From: Candidatus Rokubacteria bacterium RIFCSPLOWO2_02_FULL_72_37
GTDB lineage: Bacteria > Methylomirabilota > Methylomirabilia > Rokubacteriales > CSP1-6
DNA length: 10,065 nucleotides
Reading direction: 5' to 3'
Assembly (NCBI GenBank): GCA_001790315.1
Contig: MGCE01000036.1
Span: 1 to 10,065 of the forward strand
Below the pieces are notes generated by a model, which saw only the letters and a list, made by a program, of their open reading frames with translations, did not search any database and was not told the DNA's origin. Positions 7,745 through 10,065 of this stretch are shown here, one piece after another. The position numbers were made by a program, and so were the translations under genes. Numbering within the stretch: the stretch's first letter is position 1; every line of letters starts with the position of its first letter.

Positions 7745-9343
7745 GTGGCCTGGTCGCTGCTCGTCAAGGGCGGCGCGCTCGTCGACGGCACGGGCGCCCC
7801 CGCCGGACCCGCCGACGTCGCCGTCGAGGGCGATCGCATCGCCGCGGTGGGGCGGGGGCTCCGCGGGGAGGCCGCCCGCGTGATCGACGCGTCGGGGCTC
7901 GTGGTCGCGCCGGGCTTCATCGACGCCCACGCACACTCCGATCTCTTCTACTTCGGCTGCCCGTCCGCCGAGTCGAAGGTGCGCCAGGGGGTGACCACCG
8001 AGGTCGTCGGCATGTGCTCCTTCTCCCAGGCGCCGGTCCATCCCGCGCGGCGCGACGCCGTGCGCTCGTGGGCGGGCGGGGTCGGGGCCGCGCTCGAGTT
8101 GCGCTGGGAGACGTTCGGGCAGTACCTGGACGCCCTCCGCGCCGCGCGCCCCTCCGTGAATGTCGTGCACTTCGTCGGCCACGGCGCGCTGCGGCTCGCC
8201 GTGATCGGGCCCGACGACCGCGCGGCCACGCCCGACGCCCTCCGCGCGATGGAGCGGCTCCTCGGCGAGGCGCTCGACGCCGGAGCCTTCGGCTTCTCGA
8301 CGGGACTCGTGTACCCGCCGAGCGCCTACGCGGACACCGGCGAGCTCATCGCGCTCGCGCGGGCGATGGCGCCGCGGCAGGGCCTCTACTTCTCCCACAT
8401 CCGTGGCGAGTCCTCGATGCTCGAGGCCTCGATCGCCGAGGCGATCCGCATCGGCGAGGAGGGGGGCGTCGGCGCCCAGATCGCCCACGTGAAGGCCGCG
8501 GGCCGCGAGAACTGGGCGAAGATGGACGCCGCGCTCGGGCTCATCGACGCCGCGCGCGCGCGCGGCGTGGACGTGAGCGGGGACGTCTACCCGTACCACG
8601 CGGGCTCGACGAAGATGGACAACCTGCTGCCCGCGTGGGTCCACGACGGCGGCATCGAGCGGCTGCTCGAGCGGCTCGCCGACCGCGCGACCCGGCGCCG
8701 GATCGTCGAGGAGTGTCTGGTGGACGGCGAGCGCTGGCGGAACGTGTCGATGGGCGCGGTCGGCTTCGACGAGATCCAGATCGCGACGTGCGCGCGGCGG
8801 GAGCTGGAAGGACTGAACCTCGCGGCGCTCGCGCGCCAGACCGGCGCGGCGCCGGCCGAGGCGATGATGACCCTGCTCCTCGACGAGCGCGCGACGGTCG
8901 CGATGGTGGTCTTCTCGCAGAGCCCCGACAACGTGGCCCGCGTCCTCGCGCACCCGGCCATCATGGTAGGCTCGGACTCGATCGGCCTCTTCGCGGGCGA
9001 GGGCCCCAGACCGGGCAAGCCGCACCCGCGCGCGTACGGCACGTTCCCGCGCGTGCTGGGCGAGTACGCGCGCGAGCAGCGGCTGTTCCCGCTCGAGACC
9101 GCGGTCCACAAGATGACCGGCATGCCGGCCGCACGGCTCAGGCTCACGGACCGCGGTCTCGTGCGCCCGGGCTTCGCCGCCGACCTCACGATCTTCGATC
9201 CGGCGACCGTGAAGGACGAGGCGACGTTCGCCGAGCCGCACCGATACCCGACGGGGATCCCCTGGGTGATCGTGAACGGCGCCGTCGCCGTCGACGGCGG
9301 GCGATTCCACGCGGCCGGCACCGGCCGCGTGCTGGCGCCGTGA
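7745..9343 (+). CDS. N-acyl-D-amino-acid deacylase-like amidohydrolase (D-aminoacylase family)
   Basis: This 532-residue metal-dependent amidohydrolase is probably a hydrolase of N-acylated D-amino acids or a related amide. The N-terminal beta domain has LLVKGGALVDGTGAP and RVIDASGLVVAPGFIDAHAHSD. The metal-binding HxH is H62/H64. GVTTEVVGMCSF holds C91, matching the cysteine that bridges metals in D-aminoacylase. YFSHIRGE gives H218, IAHVKAAG gives H248 and GSDS gives D411, so the full H-H-C-H-H-D ligand pattern of the family is present. Near the C-terminus, HKMTGMPAARLRLTDRGLVRPGFAADLTIFDP is typical of the superfamily, followed by IPWVIVNGAVAVDGG. Starts at GTG, 2 bases after the ppiB-like stop; the stop overlaps the glycosyltransferase start. 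No signal peptide is seen, so the enzyme is likely cytoplasmic. The true substrate cannot be read from sequence; the family is secure. Confidence 0.92.
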   Translation: MAWSLLVKGGALVDGTGAPAGPADVAVEGDRIAAVGRGLRGEAARVIDASGLVVAPGFIDAHAHSDLFYFGCPSAESKVRQGVTTEVVGMCSFSQAPVHPARRDAVRSWAGGVGAALELRWETFGQYLDALRAARPSVNVVHFVGHGALRLAVIGPDDRAATPDALRAMERLLGEALDAGAFGFSTGLVYPPSAYADTGELIALARAMAPRQGLYFSHIRGESSMLEASIAEAIRIGEEGGVGAQIAHVKAAGRENWAKMDAALGLIDAARARGVDVSGDVYPYHAGSTKMDNLLPAWVHDGGIERLLERLADRATRRRIVEECLVDGERWRNVSMGAVGFDEIQIATCARRELEGLNLAALARQTGAAPAEAMMTLLLDERATVAMVVFSQSPDNVARVLAHPAIMVGSDSIGLFAGEGPRPGKPHPRAYGTFPRVLGEYAREQRLFPLETAVHKMTGMPAARLRLTDRGLVRPGFAADLTIFDPATVKDEATFAEPHRYPTGIPWVIVNGAVAVDGGRFHAAGTGRVLAP

Positions 9344-10065
9344 GCCGGGCGGCCGCCCGGCGCTTCCTGCTGGTCTTCGCCGCCTCCGCGCTCCTGGTCG
9401 CGACCGACCTGGGCGGGCGGATTCTCTCCAACAACGACGAGGCGCGCTTCGCGGTGCTCGCGCAGGACATGCTGGCGCGCGGCGACTGGCTCTACCCGCG
9501 GCTCAACGGCGACCTGTACCTGAACAAGCCCGTGCTGCTCGCCTGGCTGATCGCGCTGGTCTCGTGGCCCCTCGGGCACGTCACGCAGCTCACCGTGGCG
9601 CTCCCGTCCGCCGCCGCCGGGCTCGCGACCGCCTGCGCACTCTACGGGCTCGGCCGCGAGCTCTTCGGCGCCCATGCCGGCACGCTCGCTGCGCTGATCG
9701 CCGTGACGACGCAAGGGCTCTTCCTGCACGCCCGGCTGCCGATGCCCGACATGCTGATGACCGCCTGCATCGGCGCGGCCGTCTGGATGCTCTGGCGCGC
9801 GCTCCGCCGCCCGGCGGGCCGCGACTGGCTCGGGTTCTACGCCTTCACGGCCGCCGCCTTCTGGGCGAAGGGGCCCGCCGGCTTCCTGCCCCTGGGCGTC
9901 GCCCTCGCGTGGGCCGCGGCGCACGCGCGCACGGACGTCTGGCGACGCCTGCGCCTCGCCCCCGGGCTCGCGCTCGTCGCCGTGCTGGTGGCGCCCTGGT
10001 GGTTGCTCGGGCTCGCGGCCGACTCGGAGGCGGTCCGCCGGGTCGTCGTCACGGACCACCTCGGG
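9340..10065 (+). CDS. ArnT/PMT-family membrane glycosyltransferase, N-terminal part (partial, cut by window edge)
   Basis: This is a GT-C type integral membrane glycosyltransferase that would use a polyprenyl-phosphate sugar donor on the outer face of the inner membrane, as ArnT does on lipid A. The frame is open from a GTG at 9340 to the window edge (242 codons). A first membrane helix (about 9-24) is followed by NNDEARFA with D33 in the place of the catalytic Asp of ArnT, then LYLNKPVLLAWL with K63, and ARLPMPDMLMT with D137. These match the order and spacing of the conserved Asp, Lys and Asp in ArnT-like enzymes. Several more hydrophobic segments follow, and AFWAKGPAGFLPL is also typical. 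The GTG overlaps the amidohydrolase stop (GTGA), suggesting translational coupling. The acceptor (lipid A, another glycolipid or a protein) is unknown. The C-terminal part is missing only because of the window boundary. Confidence 0.9.
   Translation, partial: MSRAAARRFLLVFAASALLVATDLGGRILSNNDEARFAVLAQDMLARGDWLYPRLNGDLYLNKPVLLAWLIALVSWPLGHVTQLTVALPSAAAGLATACALYGLGRELFGAHAGTLAALIAVTTQGLFLHARLPMPDMLMTACIGAAVWMLWRALRRPAGRDWLGFYAFTAAAFWAKGPAGFLPLGVALAWAAAHARTDVWRRLRLAPGLALVAVLVAPWWLLGLAADSEAVRRVVVTDHLG

Noticed and set aside
7646..9310. Minus-strand open frame opposite the amidohydrolase
   Set aside because: It is antisense to a gene with a full set of metal-binding motifs, has no family signature and shows shadow-type composition.
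8587..10059. Minus-strand open frame opposite the amidohydrolase and glycosyltransferase
   Set aside because: Its composition is Arg/Gly/Glu/Pro-rich without motifs, while the plus strand encodes clear catalytic motifs of two families.

Overview
The window is very GC-rich bacterial DNA with tightly packed genes, several GTG starts and many multihaem c-type cytochromes. It suggests a respiratory, menaquinone-using, soil or subsurface Gram-negative-type bacterium. The style recalls Rokubacteria/NC10 (Methylomirabilota) or deltaproteobacterial genomes, but that placement is an impression from gene content and base composition, not a phylogenetic result.

Minus strand, 4826 to 1: one co-directional cluster that reads as an operon for a quinol-oxidising cytochrome bc complex with unusual c-type partners. 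In transcription order it holds two paralogous periplasmic tetrahaem cytochromes (3591-4826 and 2324-3502), a membrane-anchored nine-haem cytochrome (1032-2327), a Tat-type Rieske protein (554-1009) and the N-terminal part of a b6-like cytochrome b (1-551, cut by the window edge). The last four genes are tightly spaced, with an ATGA overlap, a 22-base gap and a 2-base gap. Together the three c-type proteins carry 17 CXXCH sites. No conventional cytochrome c1 is seen. A likely electron path is quinol to cytochrome b/Rieske, then the anchored nonahaem protein, then the soluble tetrahaem proteins and an acceptor that is not in the window.

Minus strand, 6707 to 4905: typA/bipA, a ribosome-associated translational GTPase. 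The 78-base gap between typA and the cytochrome genes holds a plausible sigma70-type promoter for the cytochrome operon, with a perfect 7-5-7 inverted repeat lying between its -35 and -10 elements.

Plus strand, 6764 to the right edge: a second, divergent gene run made of an exported cyclophilin-type prolyl isomerase, a cytoplasmic cyclophilin, an N-acyl-D-amino-acid deacylase-like amidohydrolase, and the start of an ArnT/PMT-family membrane glycosyltransferase (cut by the window edge). Gaps are 10, 2 and -4 bases, so co-transcription is likely. A TATAAT element in the short typA/cyclophilin gap marks the probable promoter.

No tRNA, rRNA, CRISPR array, insertion sequence or integrase was seen, and there is no gene-free stretch longer than about 90 bases. 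The most interesting item is the bc complex and its 17-haem periplasmic partner set, together with a Rieske protein that lacks the residues normally associated with high redox potential.
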